64,000 nucleotides of DNA, taken from contig JAWWOO010000010.1 in the NCBI GenBank assembly GCA_033851545.1, forward strand, positions 11,722 through 75,721, in the 5' to 3' direction. The stretch is from JAWWOL01 sp033851545. Lineage in GTDB: Bacteria; Actinomycetota; Actinomycetes; JAWWOL01. Below the pieces are notes generated by a model, which made no database searches, had not been told where the DNA came from, and saw only the letters and a program-made list of their open reading frames with translations. Below are positions 43,152 through 51,708 of this stretch, piece by piece. A program made the position numbers and the translations under genes. Position 1 is the stretch's first letter; every line of letters starts with the position of its first letter.

Positions 43152-43169
43152 TGGACGGTCACACGTCCA
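43152..43169. promoter_or_regulatory. 18-bp inverted repeat between divergent moxR and mmpL genes
   Basis: TGGACG and CGTCCA arms with a six-base spacer, in the 123-base gap between the two divergent start codons. This size and spacing suit a dimeric repressor operator controlling one or both genes. No clear hexamers are visible. Likely function is inferred only from location. Confidence 0.35.
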
Positions 43170-43257
43170 TCGTTGGGTCGGCACCGGTGATCTGCCGCTG
43201 AAGCCGGCGCCGTCGCGCTCTGCCAGGATGGAGCAAAGCCGAAGCCTGGGAGCGACG

Positions 43258-45429
43258 ATGCTCGAAGCCGTGGGGCGGTTCTGCCACCGGCGGCGGCGAC
43301 TGGTCATGGCCGGGTGGGCAGCGCTGCTCCTGCTCGGGCTGACAGTCGGGGGTCAGGTGTTCGGCCGGCTGCACAGCCCCGGCGGGTCGGGCTCGGTCGA
43401 GTCGGTGCAGGCCTTCAACCGGCTCGACGACGCCTCCGCCGCCGGGCAACGGCTGCTGGCGGTGGTTGACGGACCGGCCGTGGCCGGCCCCGCCGTCTCG
43501 GTCGCCGTCACCACGGCTGCCCGGGACCTGCGCGGGCGACCGGACGTCGCCGCGGTCTACGACACGTACGAGACGAGCGCTGCCGACCTCAGGGCCACGG
43601 ACGGCCGGGCGAGCGTGGTCGTCGTCGACCTGCGCCACGGTCTGTCCGACGCGGCGGCGAACACCGCGACAGCCGCAGTCGCCGCCCGGCTCCGGCAGGC
43701 CGTACCAGCGGCGCGCGTGCTGGTCGGCGGCAGCAGCGTTGCCAGGCACGAGGCGAACCACCAGGTGGGGGCCGACCTCGAGCACGGTGAGCTGGTCAGC
43801 CTGCCGATCGCCGCCGTTGTCCTGGTGCTGATCTTCGGCGGGCTGGCTGCCGCCGGGATCCCGCTCGGTGTCGCGGTGGCCAGCATCGCCGGCTCGCTGC
43901 TGTTCCTGCTCGGCTTCACCTACCTGTTCGACGTCGACCCGAACGTGGTCAGCGTCGTGACCGTGATGGGCCTCGGTCTGGCCATCGACTACGGGCTGCT
44001 CATGGTCAGCCGCTACCGGGAGGAGCTGCGCCGGGGGCTCCCGCACCCCGCGGCCCTCGACGCGATGATGGCCACCGCTGGGCGGTCCATCGGGTTTTCT
44101 GCGCTGACCGTCGCCGCCTCCCTGTGCGGGCTGTTCGCCTTCGACGACCCGACCTACCGTTCGATGGGCGCCGGTGGGGTCAGCGTGGTGCTCGTCGCCC
44201 TCGTCGCGGCGGTGACCCTCGTACCGGCCCTGATCTCCGTACGCCGGCCGGGCCGGCTGCCCCGGCGGCGCCGCAACCCGGGCTCGCTGCTCTCCCGGAT
44301 GAGTGCACCGGCGCCCGACCAGGGCTTCTTCTCCGGCGTCACCAGGCGTTCGCAGAGGCACCCGGTCCTGGTCGTGGTTGTGCTGGTGCTGCTGCTCGGC
44401 ACCGCGGCGGTGCCCTTCCGCGGTGCGAGGTTCCAGAACGCCGCGCTGACCTCCGTACCGCAGGAGTTCGTCAGCCGGCAGGTCAACGAGCTGCTCAACA
44501 CCCGGTTCCCGGGCAACCACACCGACCCGATCGAGGTGGTCGGACAGGTCCCGGCAAGCGACCCACGGGTCCTCGCCTACGCGGCGAAGCTGCGGGCGAT
44601 GCCGCAGATCTCCAGCGTCGACGTCTCTGCGGTCAACGCCGGCCTCAGCAGGGTCGACGTCTACCCGCGCGACTCCGGCCAGAGCCCGCACGCGCAGCAG
44701 CTGATCCGCGACCTGCGCGCCGACCGGCCACCGTACCCGAGCCAGATCACCGGGACCCTGGCCTTCCTGGTCGACTTCGAGCATCAGGTCATGAGCGGCC
44801 TGCCGTGGGCAGCCGGGCTGATCGCGCTGGCGACGTTCGTGCTGCTGTTCCTGATGACCGGCTCGGTCCTGGTCCCGGTCAAGGCGCTGGTGATGAACGT
44901 GCTCTCCCTCGGGGCGTCCTTCGGCGCGCTGGTATGGGTGTTCCAGGAAGGGCACCTGCACTCGTTGCTGCGGTTCGAGACACCGGGCGCCCTCGAGGTC
45001 TGGGTGCCGGTCATCGTGTTCGTCTTCGCCTTCGGCCTGTCGATGGACTACGAGGTCTTCCTGCTCTCCCGGGTCAAGGAGCTGCACGACGCGGGCTACG
45101 ACAACGACGACTCGGTTGCCTTGGGGCTCCAGCGATCCGGGCGCATCATCACCTCGGCGGCGCTGCTGATCGTCATCGTGTTCCTGGGCTTCGCCGGCGG
45201 TCGGATGATCGGCATCAACGAGCTCGGCCTGTCGATGTCGATCGCCGTCGTCGTCGACGCGACCCTCGTACGGTGCCTGCTGGTGCCGGCCACGATGACC
45301 CTGCTCGGCGAGCTCAACTGGTGGGCGCCCGGGCCACTTCGCCGGCTGCACAACCGGTTCGGCCTGCACGAGCCCAGACCGTCGACGCATTCGATCCTGG
45401 AGACCGCCACCTCGCCCGGCGCCGAATGA
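43258..45429 (+). CDS. MMPL-family membrane transporter (RND superfamily)
   Basis: 723 residues. Two MMPL halves with 12 predicted helices. The first carries VVSVVTVMGLGLAIDYGLLM and RYREELRRG; the second FAFGLSMDYEVFLLSRVKELH with RSGRIITSAALLIVIVFLGFAGG. The Asp-Tyr pair in helices 4 and 10 is the proton relay site of MMPL proteins. These export lipids or other hydrophobic compounds. ATG at 43258 with GGGAG upstream; an in-frame ATG ten codons earlier has no ribosome site. Read away from moxR. Confidence 0.9.
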   Translation: MLEAVGRFCHRRRRLVMAGWAALLLLGLTVGGQVFGRLHSPGGSGSVESVQAFNRLDDASAAGQRLLAVVDGPAVAGPAVSVAVTTAARDLRGRPDVAAVYDTYETSAADLRATDGRASVVVVDLRHGLSDAAANTATAAVAARLRQAVPAARVLVGGSSVARHEANHQVGADLEHGELVSLPIAAVVLVLIFGGLAAAGIPLGVAVASIAGSLLFLLGFTYLFDVDPNVVSVVTVMGLGLAIDYGLLMVSRYREELRRGLPHPAALDAMMATAGRSIGFSALTVAASLCGLFAFDDPTYRSMGAGGVSVVLVALVAAVTLVPALISVRRPGRLPRRRRNPGSLLSRMSAPAPDQGFFSGVTRRSQRHPVLVVVVLVLLLGTAAVPFRGARFQNAALTSVPQEFVSRQVNELLNTRFPGNHTDPIEVVGQVPASDPRVLAYAAKLRAMPQISSVDVSAVNAGLSRVDVYPRDSGQSPHAQQLIRDLRADRPPYPSQITGTLAFLVDFEHQVMSGLPWAAGLIALATFVLLFLMTGSVLVPVKALVMNVLSLGASFGALVWVFQEGHLHSLLRFETPGALEVWVPVIVFVFAFGLSMDYEVFLLSRVKELHDAGYDNDDSVALGLQRSGRIITSAALLIVIVFLGFAGGRMIGINELGLSMSIAVVVDATLVRCLLVPATMTLLGELNWWAPGPLRRLHNRFGLHEPRPSTHSILETATSPGAE

Positions 45430-45624
45430 CCAAGCGCAGGAGGTCTCAGTCGCCGCCCGCCCCGAGCAGCAAGCTGCAAAATCAGCCGCGCGACAAATTC
45501 CGGCATTTCACACCGAGTCGCTAAGGCCTTTTCCGACATTAACTATCAGAACCCCCAGCGGCCTTGCGCTCACCCCGCAGACGCACTGTAAGGTCCGCCC
45601 AAAGCCACACCAAGGGGGGGCCCC

Positions 45625-47367
45625 ATGACACGCGTCACCAAAAGCGTCAGCGCCCGCGTGAGCAGGACCGGGCGGCTGGTCCTGGCGCTCGTCGTTGTCC
45701 TGCTCGGCCTTTCGGTGCCGCACTCGATCGCCCATGCAGCGAGCGTCACCATCATGGTCAGCGCCAGCCCCAACCGTGCTGCCGCAGTGCCTCTCGGCGG
45801 AACGACGCGGGCCGGCAATCTCTACATCTTCACCACCCCTGACGCGGGGGTCGTGAAGGTCTCCTTCTGGCTGGACGACCCGCAACGCGCCGGCCTGCCC
45901 AAGCAGCTGGAGTCCTGGGCACCGTTCGACTTCCGAGGTGGCTCGTCGACAGCCAACCCGTGGGACAGCGGGACGGTGGCCAACGGTACGCACGTCATCA
46001 CGGCGCAGGTGGTCGACAACGCGAAAGTCACGACGGTGGTCTCGGCGTCGTTCCAGGTGTTGAACGGCAGCACCGCCGGATACGCGCCGCAGTTCAGCAC
46101 GGCGAGCGACCGCAGTGCGCCGCTCCCCCTGGCCGGCGCCGTGTTGAAAGGCACTGACTACGTCTTCGTGCCCTCAGCCGCCGGCATGACCAAGGTGAGC
46201 TTCTACCTCGACGACATGCAGCGGGTGAACGCACCCGCTCACATCGAGTCGACCGCGCCGTTCGACTTCGCCGGCACGGGAGCGACTCTGGCCGTCGCGC
46301 TGCCCTGGGCGACGACCGCCTTGTCCAACGGCACGCACGTGCTCTCGGTCGACGTCCAGACCACGAGCGGCGTGAAGCGCGTCGACACCACCTTCTCCGT
46401 GCTCAACCCGGTCACGCCACCGCCGCCGCCCTCGGGATTCGTGTCGCACTACACCTACACCCCGATTGCGCCGCTCCCCATCGGCACCACGGAGGCAAAC
46501 TCCGTCACGGTAAATGACAAGGTCTACCTCTTCGGCGGGTTCGACGTGCTCCAGCCGGTGCTCAACCCGACGACGCGCGCGTGGGTCTACGACCCGGTCA
46601 CCAACATCTGGTCCAGCCTGCCGCCCGTGCCGGCGATGGGCATCGACCACGCGGGCATCGACACCGACGGCTCGCGCTACATCTACTACGCCGGTGGCTT
46701 CCGGTACGACACAACCGGCGCGGCGCGGCTGCAGGGCACCGAGCTCGTGTGGCGGTACGACACGCAGACCGGCACCTACTCGCCCATGCCGCCGCTGCCG
46801 GTCCGGCGGGCCTCCGGCGGCCTGTCCTACATCAGCGGGACGCTCTACTACTTCGCCGGCAGCACCGACTACCAGGGGACCCCGGACGCAGGCGAGACCT
46901 TCAGCCTGGACGTCGCCGGCGGTGCCACGGCATGGGTACAGCGAGCGACGATGCCCAACCCGCGCAACCACATCGGCTGGGCAACCATCGACGGCAAGAT
47001 CTACGTCGCCGGCGGGCAGTACTTCGAGAAGAGCTACTTCGCGCAGAGCGAGCTCGACCGCTACGACCCGGCAACCGACACCTGGACGACGCTGGCTCCG
47101 ATGCCGTTCGCCCGGTCGCACATGCTCGACTCCAGCATGGTCATCGACGGCCGCTTCGTCGTGGCCAGTGGCTGGACGACGACCGCGCAAACCGCGGCGG
47201 TGACGGCGTACGACCCGGTGACCAACACCTGGTCGTCGATGACCGACCTGCCACTTGCGCGGACGTCGGCGACTGCCCGCGCGCTCAGCGACGGTCGGTT
47301 CATCTACTGCTGTGGCAGCGCCGGCATATCGACGTCGTCCGGGTGGATGGCGACACCGGCACCGTAA
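45625..47367 (+). CDS. Secreted Kelch-repeat protein with duplicated N-terminal modules
   Basis: 580 residues. Signal peptide to about residue 38 (site AHA/A). Two similar modules of about 105 residues follow (residues 40-150 and 155-265): each has an LGGT/LKGTDYVF start, KVSFxLDD(P/M)QR, a WAPFDF or TAPFDF segment and NGTHV(I/L). A proline hinge (PPPPPSG near 270) leads to a Kelch beta-propeller (about 275-575): YLFGGFDVL, YDPVTNIWSSLPPVP, YYAGGFRYD, YVAGGQYFEKS, RYDPATDTWTTLAPMP and AYDPVTNTWSSMTDLP. No anchor. Function unknown; carbohydrate or protein binding is the usual role. The ATG has a G-run ribosome site. 195 bases upstream, with an A/T-rich patch near 45530-45550, are gene-free. 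Confidence 0.87.
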   Translation: MTRVTKSVSARVSRTGRLVLALVVVLLGLSVPHSIAHAASVTIMVSASPNRAAAVPLGGTTRAGNLYIFTTPDAGVVKVSFWLDDPQRAGLPKQLESWAPFDFRGGSSTANPWDSGTVANGTHVITAQVVDNAKVTTVVSASFQVLNGSTAGYAPQFSTASDRSAPLPLAGAVLKGTDYVFVPSAAGMTKVSFYLDDMQRVNAPAHIESTAPFDFAGTGATLAVALPWATTALSNGTHVLSVDVQTTSGVKRVDTTFSVLNPVTPPPPPSGFVSHYTYTPIAPLPIGTTEANSVTVNDKVYLFGGFDVLQPVLNPTTRAWVYDPVTNIWSSLPPVPAMGIDHAGIDTDGSRYIYYAGGFRYDTTGAARLQGTELVWRYDTQTGTYSPMPPLPVRRASGGLSYISGTLYYFAGSTDYQGTPDAGETFSLDVAGGATAWVQRATMPNPRNHIGWATIDGKIYVAGGQYFEKSYFAQSELDRYDPATDTWTTLAPMPFARSHMLDSSMVIDGRFVVASGWTTTAQTAAVTAYDPVTNTWSSMTDLPLARTSATARALSDGRFIYCCGSAGISTSSGWMATPAP

Positions 47368-47426
47368 TCACCCGCGTCAGTCGTCCCCGTCGCGGCAGCG
47401 AGAGAACGGGTGGCCGGTGGGATCTA

Positions 47427-47443
47427 TCCCGGAGAAACCGGGA
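47427..47443 (+). terminator. Weak hairpin after the Kelch gene
   Basis: A six-base stem (47427-47432 with 47438-47443) around AGAAA, 60 bases downstream of the Kelch stop. Short, without a T-run, so only a possible terminator. Confidence 0.25.
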
Positions 47444-47479
47444 CGGAGTCCACGCTGATAAGGATGTCCTGGTCGGCCG

Positions 47480-47540
47480 GGCCTCGGGGGTCGGGACGCG
47501 CGGCTGTACCGGCTGACGATCGGCGACTACTCAAGCCGGG
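47480..47540 (+). pseudogene. Possible RelE/ParE toxin 3' fragment
   Basis: In the frame starting at 47495 the DNA reads DARLYRLTIGDY, close to the LYRLRIGDYRVxY core of RelE/ParE toxins. No start, no upstream body and no antitoxin are present, and the frame runs into the repeat at 47531. It would be a decayed remnant. The match is short, so chance is possible. Confidence 0.22.
47531..47540. repeat. Left copy of a 10-bp direct repeat (putative target duplication)
   Basis: TCAAGCCGGG, repeated exactly at 47856-47865. The two copies flank the putative element 47541-47855. Confidence 0.55.
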
Positions 47541-47855
47541 TCCCCCTTACGCTGACAGGTGATTGGCTGGGATCGTGCTGCGCCATGAGCGTGCCTGTCC
47601 GGGTTGGTCCAGGGCTGGTGCCAAGGGGGAGCGTGGCCGTTCCTGTCGTCGCCCACTCCTCCGCGGTCTCGTCTGCCGGCAGCCCGGCGGAAAGCATGGA
47701 CTCACGGTGGTGTCCGGGCACCCGTTTGGGCCCATCCTTCGGCGGGGTTGCGCCACACGGGGGCACCCCGGCGACCCGCTGGGCCGCCGCCCACTGAGCC
47801 ATGCCCGCCATCGTGCCGTCAGGTCGGAGGCTTCATCACACTGTCACCGTAAGGG
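47541..47855. mobile_element. Putative 315-bp MITE-like element or insertion-sequence remnant
   Basis: The ends form an imperfect inverted repeat: CCCTTACGCTGACAG from 47544 and, on the other strand, CCCTTACGGTGACAG reading inward from 47855 (14 of 15 match), then GGTGAT versus TGTGAT. Exact 10-bp direct repeats flank it. Inside, only short GC-driven open frames exist, none with a transposase motif, so it would need help in trans or be a deletion remnant. It lies between the Kelch gene and the aspS stop; the right-hand direct repeat includes the aspS stop codon. The remaining gene-free DNA (47368-47530) holds only the weak hairpin and the possible toxin fragment. Confidence 0.5.
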
Positions 47856-47865
47856 TCAAGCCGGG
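47856..47865. repeat. Right copy of the 10-bp direct repeat, overlapping the aspS stop
   Basis: TCAAGCCGGG; its first three bases are the complement of the aspS TGA. If this was a duplicated target site, insertion kept the aspS frame intact. Confidence 0.55.
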
Positions 47866-49625
47866 GTGACGTCGATGCCGGCTTCCTTGCGCTGTTCGGG
47901 GGTGATCGGCGTCGGTGCGCCGGTCAACGGGTCGTCCCCGGAGGAGGACTTGGGGAAGGCCATCACCTCACGGATCGCGTCGGTGCCGGCGAGGACCGCG
48001 GCCAGCCGGTCCAGGCCGAGCGCGATGCCGCCGTGCGGCGGGGGGCCGTACTGGAAGGCCTCGAGCAGGAAGCCGAACTTGGACTGGGCCTCCTCGCGAC
48101 TGAGCCCGATGGTGTCGAAGACCCGTTGCTGCATCTCGGCGCGGTGGATCCGGATCGAACCGCCGCCGAGCTCGCTGCCGTTGAGCACCACGTCGTAGGC
48201 GCGGGCCAGGGCGGTGGCCGGCTGCTCGTGGAACGCCGAGGCATCCGCGTCGGCCGGAGCGGTGAAGGGGTGGTGCACCGCCGTCCAGCCCTCGTCGTTG
48301 TCACCCGCCGGCTCGAACATCGGGAAGTCGGTGACCCAGAGGAACTCCCACCGGTCCTCGGGGATGAGGCCGCGGTCCTTGGCCACGGCCACCCGCAGCG
48401 CGCCGAGCAGCTCGAGGGCCTCCCGCTCGGGAGCTGCGACCAGGAAGACCAGATCGCCTGGTACGGCGCCACTTGCGGCCGCGAAGGCGGCGATCTCGGT
48501 CTCGGAGAAGAACTTCACCAGTGGCGAGCGCAGCGATCCGTCGGCCTCGACGATGACGTAGGCCAGCCCCTTGGCGCCGCGGCCCTTGGCCCAGTCGATC
48601 CAGCCGTCGAGCTGCTTGCGGGTGAGCTCGGCACCGCCGGGCATCACGACCCCGCCGACGTGACCGCCGGCGCCGAGCACCGACTTGAACACTCCGACCT
48701 CGGTCGACCCGAACAGCTCGCGCAGATCGACCAGCTCGAGGCCGAAGCGCAGGTCGGGCCGGTCCGAGCCGAACCGGCGTACGGCCTCGGCGTAGGTCAG
48801 CCGCGGGAACGGACGGGGAACCTCGACGCCGCGTACCTCAGACCACAGCGCAACCAGCAGCTCCTCCGTGAGGGCATAGACGTCCTCCTCGTCCGGGAAG
48901 CTCATCTCGACGTCGAGCTGGGTGAACTCCGGGGTGCGGTCGGCCCGGCTGTCCTCGTCCCGGAAGCAGCGGGCGATCTGGTAGTAGCGCTCGAGCCCGG
49001 CCACCATCAGCAGCTGCTTGAACAACTGCGGCGACTGGGGCAGCGCGTACCAGTGCCCGGGCTGCAGGCGTACGGGGACCAGGAAGTCGCGGGCGCCCTC
49101 AGGGGTCGACCGGGTGAGGTAGGGCGTCTCGACGTCGATGAAGTCATGGGCCTCCATCACCCTGCGCATGATCGAGGTGATCTTGGCCCGGGTGCGCAGG
49201 GCGCGGGCCGGTCCCGTTCGGCGCAGGTCGAGGTAGCGGTACTTCCAGCGCAGCCGCTCCTCGACGTTGCTGGTGATCTCGTCGCCGCCCTCGATCGGGA
49301 ACGGCAGCTCGGCGGACTCGGACAGCACGAGCAGCTCGGAGGCGACGACCTCGACCTCACCCGTGGCGATGTTGGGGTTGTCGCTGCCCTCGGGACGCCG
49401 GGTGACCCTGCCGACGGCCTTGACACAGAACTCGTTCCGCAGGTCGTGTGCGGCAGTGGCGGCGTCGCCCTCGCGGAACACCACCTGCACGAACCCGCTC
49501 GCGTCGCGCAGGTCGACGAACACCACCCCGCCATGGTCGCGGCGACGGGCCACCCATCCGGTCAGCGTCACCGTCTCGCCGGCATGACCTGCCCGCAGCG
49601 TGCCGGCGTCGTGGGTGCGGATCAC
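47856..49625 (-). CDS. aspS: Aspartyl-tRNA synthetase
   Basis: 589 residues, bacterial type. N-terminal OB anticodon domain (VTLTGWVARRRDHGGVVFVDLRD), class II motif 2 RCFRDEDSRADRTPEFTQLD, the bacterial GAD insertion in the middle, and motif 3 near the end with GIALGLDRLAAVL. Charges tRNA-Asp; actinobacterial enzymes may also charge tRNA-Asn when GatCAB is present, which this window cannot show. GTG at 49625 overlaps the hisS stop as GTGA, with GGAG upstream. Confidence 0.96.
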   Translation of the reverse strand: MIRTHDAGTLRAGHAGETVTLTGWVARRRDHGGVVFVDLRDASGFVQVVFREGDAATAAHDLRNEFCVKAVGRVTRRPEGSDNPNIATGEVEVVASELLVLSESAELPFPIEGGDEITSNVEERLRWKYRYLDLRRTGPARALRTRAKITSIMRRVMEAHDFIDVETPYLTRSTPEGARDFLVPVRLQPGHWYALPQSPQLFKQLLMVAGLERYYQIARCFRDEDSRADRTPEFTQLDVEMSFPDEEDVYALTEELLVALWSEVRGVEVPRPFPRLTYAEAVRRFGSDRPDLRFGLELVDLRELFGSTEVGVFKSVLGAGGHVGGVVMPGGAELTRKQLDGWIDWAKGRGAKGLAYVIVEADGSLRSPLVKFFSETEIAAFAAASGAVPGDLVFLVAAPEREALELLGALRVAVAKDRGLIPEDRWEFLWVTDFPMFEPAGDNDEGWTAVHHPFTAPADADASAFHEQPATALARAYDVVLNGSELGGGSIRIHRAEMQQRVFDTIGLSREEAQSKFGFLLEAFQYGPPPHGGIALGLDRLAAVLAGTDAIREVMAFPKSSSGDDPLTGAPTPITPEQRKEAGIDVTPA

Positions 49626-50908
49626 GAGTGGTTCTCCTTCGAGAGTTTCGAGACTGCTGCGATGACATTGCTGCTCAGATCGCCTAGTGGTACGGCGTTC
49701 TGCTCGCCGGAGACCATGTCCTTGACCTGCGCCACGCCCGCCTCGAGGTCACGGTCGCCGACGATGACGCTGACCAGGGCTCCCGATCGGTCGGCACCCT
49801 TCATCGCACCCTTGAGCCCCTTGTTCCCGTACGACAGGTCGGTGCGGATGCCTGCGGTCCGCAACTCACCGGTCACCTTGACCAGCAAGGCTTTTGCGGC
49901 GGCGCCGATCGGCACGCAGAAGACGTCGACCATGCGGGTCTCGCCGACGGTGAGGCCTTCCTTGCCGCAGGCGAGCAGGGTGCGGTCGGTGCCGAGCCCA
50001 AACCCGATGCCGGACAGGTTCTGCCCGCCCAAGGAGGCCATCAGCCCGTCGTAGCGCCCGCCGCCGCCGATGCCCGACTGGGCACCGAGCAGCTCGTGGA
50101 CGAACTCGAACGTGGTCTTGGTGTAGTAGTCCAGGCCACGCACCATCCGGGGCGCCTCGGTCCACGGCACCCCGAGAGCGCGCAGGTGCTCCCGTACCTC
50201 GTCGTAGTGCGCGCGACAGGCGTCGCAGAGGTGGTCGACCATCAACGGGGCGTCGGCGAGCTGCTTCTGCACGACCTCGCGCTTGTCGTCGAGCACCCGC
50301 AGCGGGTTGATCGACGCCCGCTGGCGGGTCTCGTCGTCGAGGTCGAGTCCCAGCAGGAACTCCTGGAGCAGCTCCCGATAGGCGGGGCGGCAGTTCTCGT
50401 CGCCGAGGCTGGTCAGGTCGAGCCGGAACTTCGTCAACCCCAGGCCGCGGAAGGCCGCGTCCCCCATCCAGATGACCTCGGCGTCCAGCGCCGGGTCGTC
50501 GACGCCCACCGCCTCGACACCGACCTGCTGCAGCTGGCGGTAACGCCCGTACTGCGGCCGCTCGGCGCGGAAGAACGGGCCGGCGTACCAGAGCTTGACC
50601 GGCAGCGCGCCCCGGTCCATGCCGTGCTCGATCACCGAGCGGATCACGCCGGCGGTGCCCTCAGGGCGCAGCGAGATGGACCGGTCCCCGGCGTCGGTGA
50701 AGGTGTACATCTCCTTGCTGACCACGTCGGTGGACTCGCCGACACCGCGGACGAACAGCGCGGTGTCCTCGAAGACCGGCAGCTCGATGTAGCCGTAGCC
50801 GGACCTGCGCGCAGGCGACGACAGCCCGTCCCGGACGGCCAGGAACGCGGCGGACTCCGGGGGGTAGTACTCCGGGATCCCCTTGGGGGCCTGCAACGTG
50901 CTCGCCAT
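49622..50908 (-). CDS. hisS: Histidyl-tRNA synthetase
   Basis: 428 residues. Class II core with GYGYIELPVFEDTALFVRGVGEST, motif 2 YAGPFFRAERPQYGRYRQLQQVGVE, the histidine A motif as RGLDYYTKTTFEFVHE and motif 3 GIGFGLGTDRTLLA; C-terminal anticodon domain from about 330. Charges tRNA-His. ATG at 50908 directly follows the MBL gene stop, so the two are one transcript. Confidence 0.96.
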   Translation of the reverse strand: MASTLQAPKGIPEYYPPESAAFLAVRDGLSSPARRSGYGYIELPVFEDTALFVRGVGESTDVVSKEMYTFTDAGDRSISLRPEGTAGVIRSVIEHGMDRGALPVKLWYAGPFFRAERPQYGRYRQLQQVGVEAVGVDDPALDAEVIWMGDAAFRGLGLTKFRLDLTSLGDENCRPAYRELLQEFLLGLDLDDETRQRASINPLRVLDDKREVVQKQLADAPLMVDHLCDACRAHYDEVREHLRALGVPWTEAPRMVRGLDYYTKTTFEFVHELLGAQSGIGGGGRYDGLMASLGGQNLSGIGFGLGTDRTLLACGKEGLTVGETRMVDVFCVPIGAAAKALLVKVTGELRTAGIRTDLSYGNKGLKGAMKGADRSGALVSVIVGDRDLEAGVAQVKDMVSGEQNAVPLGDLSSNVIAAVSKLSKENHS

Positions 50909-51580
50909 CTAGAGGGCCCCCGGCTGCAGGTAGGGGTTCGTCGCCCGCTCGCGGCCGATGGTGGTGAGACCGCCGTGGCCGGGCAGCACCAGGGTCTCGT
51001 CCGCCAGCCTGAGCACCTGCCGCAGCGACTCGCGCATCGCGTACGGGTCCCCCGTCGGCAGGTCGCTGCGGCCAACGGACCCGGCGAAGAGCAGGTCGCC
51101 GGCGAACAGCATCGGCGCGTCGTCGTCGGGCGCCCCGTCGGCCGTACGGAAGGTGACCGAGCCGGCGGTGTGGCCGGGCGCGAGGTCGATGGCGAACCGA
51201 AGCCCGGCCAGCTCGAGGCCGCCGCCGTCGCTGATCTCGCGCACCTCGTCGGGCTCGAACAGCTGCAGCCCGCCGAGCATCGCGTTGGTCTGAGCGGACA
51301 GCGCCTTGCCCGGGTCGGTGAGCAGCTCGCGGTCGGCCTTGTGCACGTAGGCCGGGATGCCGTGGGCGCCGCAGACAGGGGTGACCGACCACATGTGGTC
51401 GATGTGCCCGTGGGTCAGCAGAACGGCTACCGGCTGCAGGCCGTGCTCGCGGACCACCTCGTCGACCCCGCCCGCGGCGTCCTGGCCCGGGTCGATGACG
51501 ACGCACTGCTCACCGGCCGCCGGGGCGACCACGTAGCAGTTGGTCTGGAAGGAGCCCGCAGGGAACGCGGCGACGAGCAC
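50909..51580 (-). CDS. MBL-fold metallohydrolase (glyoxalase II-like)
   Basis: 223 residues. Zinc ligands THGHIDH (56-62), later His in APGHTAGSV, Asp in LFAGDLLFAGSVGR and His in VLPGHGG give the full B1/glyoxalase II set. The substrate is probably a thioester or similar small compound. The GTG at 51580 has AGGAAGG six bases upstream, which decides it over the further start at 51604. Corresponds in position to Rv2581c beside hisS in M. tuberculosis. Confidence 0.88.
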   Translation of the reverse strand: MLVAAFPAGSFQTNCYVVAPAAGEQCVVIDPGQDAAGGVDEVVREHGLQPVAVLLTHGHIDHMWSVTPVCGAHGIPAYVHKADRELLTDPGKALSAQTNAMLGGLQLFEPDEVREISDGGGLELAGLRFAIDLAPGHTAGSVTFRTADGAPDDDAPMLFAGDLLFAGSVGRSDLPTGDPYAMRESLRQVLRLADETLVLPGHGGLTTIGRERATNPYLQPGAL

Positions 51581-51668
51581 GGTCGTCCTTCCTCTGGGCG
51601 GCAAGCGGGCGTGTGCGAGCCTACCGGCCCCGTACGGCGGGGGTAATCCGCATTTCAGGTTCGCCCCT

Positions 51669-51674
51669 TACACT
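51669..51674 (+). promoter_or_regulatory. Possible -10 element of the ppiB promoter
   Basis: TACACT, 34 bases before the ppiB GTG, fits the actinobacterial TAnnnT -10 rule. No good -35 hexamer is seen at 16-18 bases upstream. Confidence 0.3.
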
Positions 51675-51697
51675 CGGGCGCGACCCGAGAGATCTTC

Positions 51698-51703
51698 AGG
51701 AGG
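51698..51703 (+). promoter_or_regulatory. Ribosome binding site fixing the ppiB start
   Basis: AGGAGG, five bases before the GTG at 51709. It rules out the earlier in-frame start at 51613. Confidence 0.75.
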
Positions 51704-51708
51704 ACGTC

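Noticed and set aside
42247..43257. Upstream extension of the mmpL frame to 1,060 residues
   Set aside because: It runs antisense through moxR. The ATG at 43258 has a ribosome site and starts a normal MMPL protein.
47527..47811. 94-residue minus-strand frame between Kelch and aspS
   Set aside because: No recognisable domain, no ribosome site; it lies inside the putative mobile element and fits GC-driven open frame by chance.
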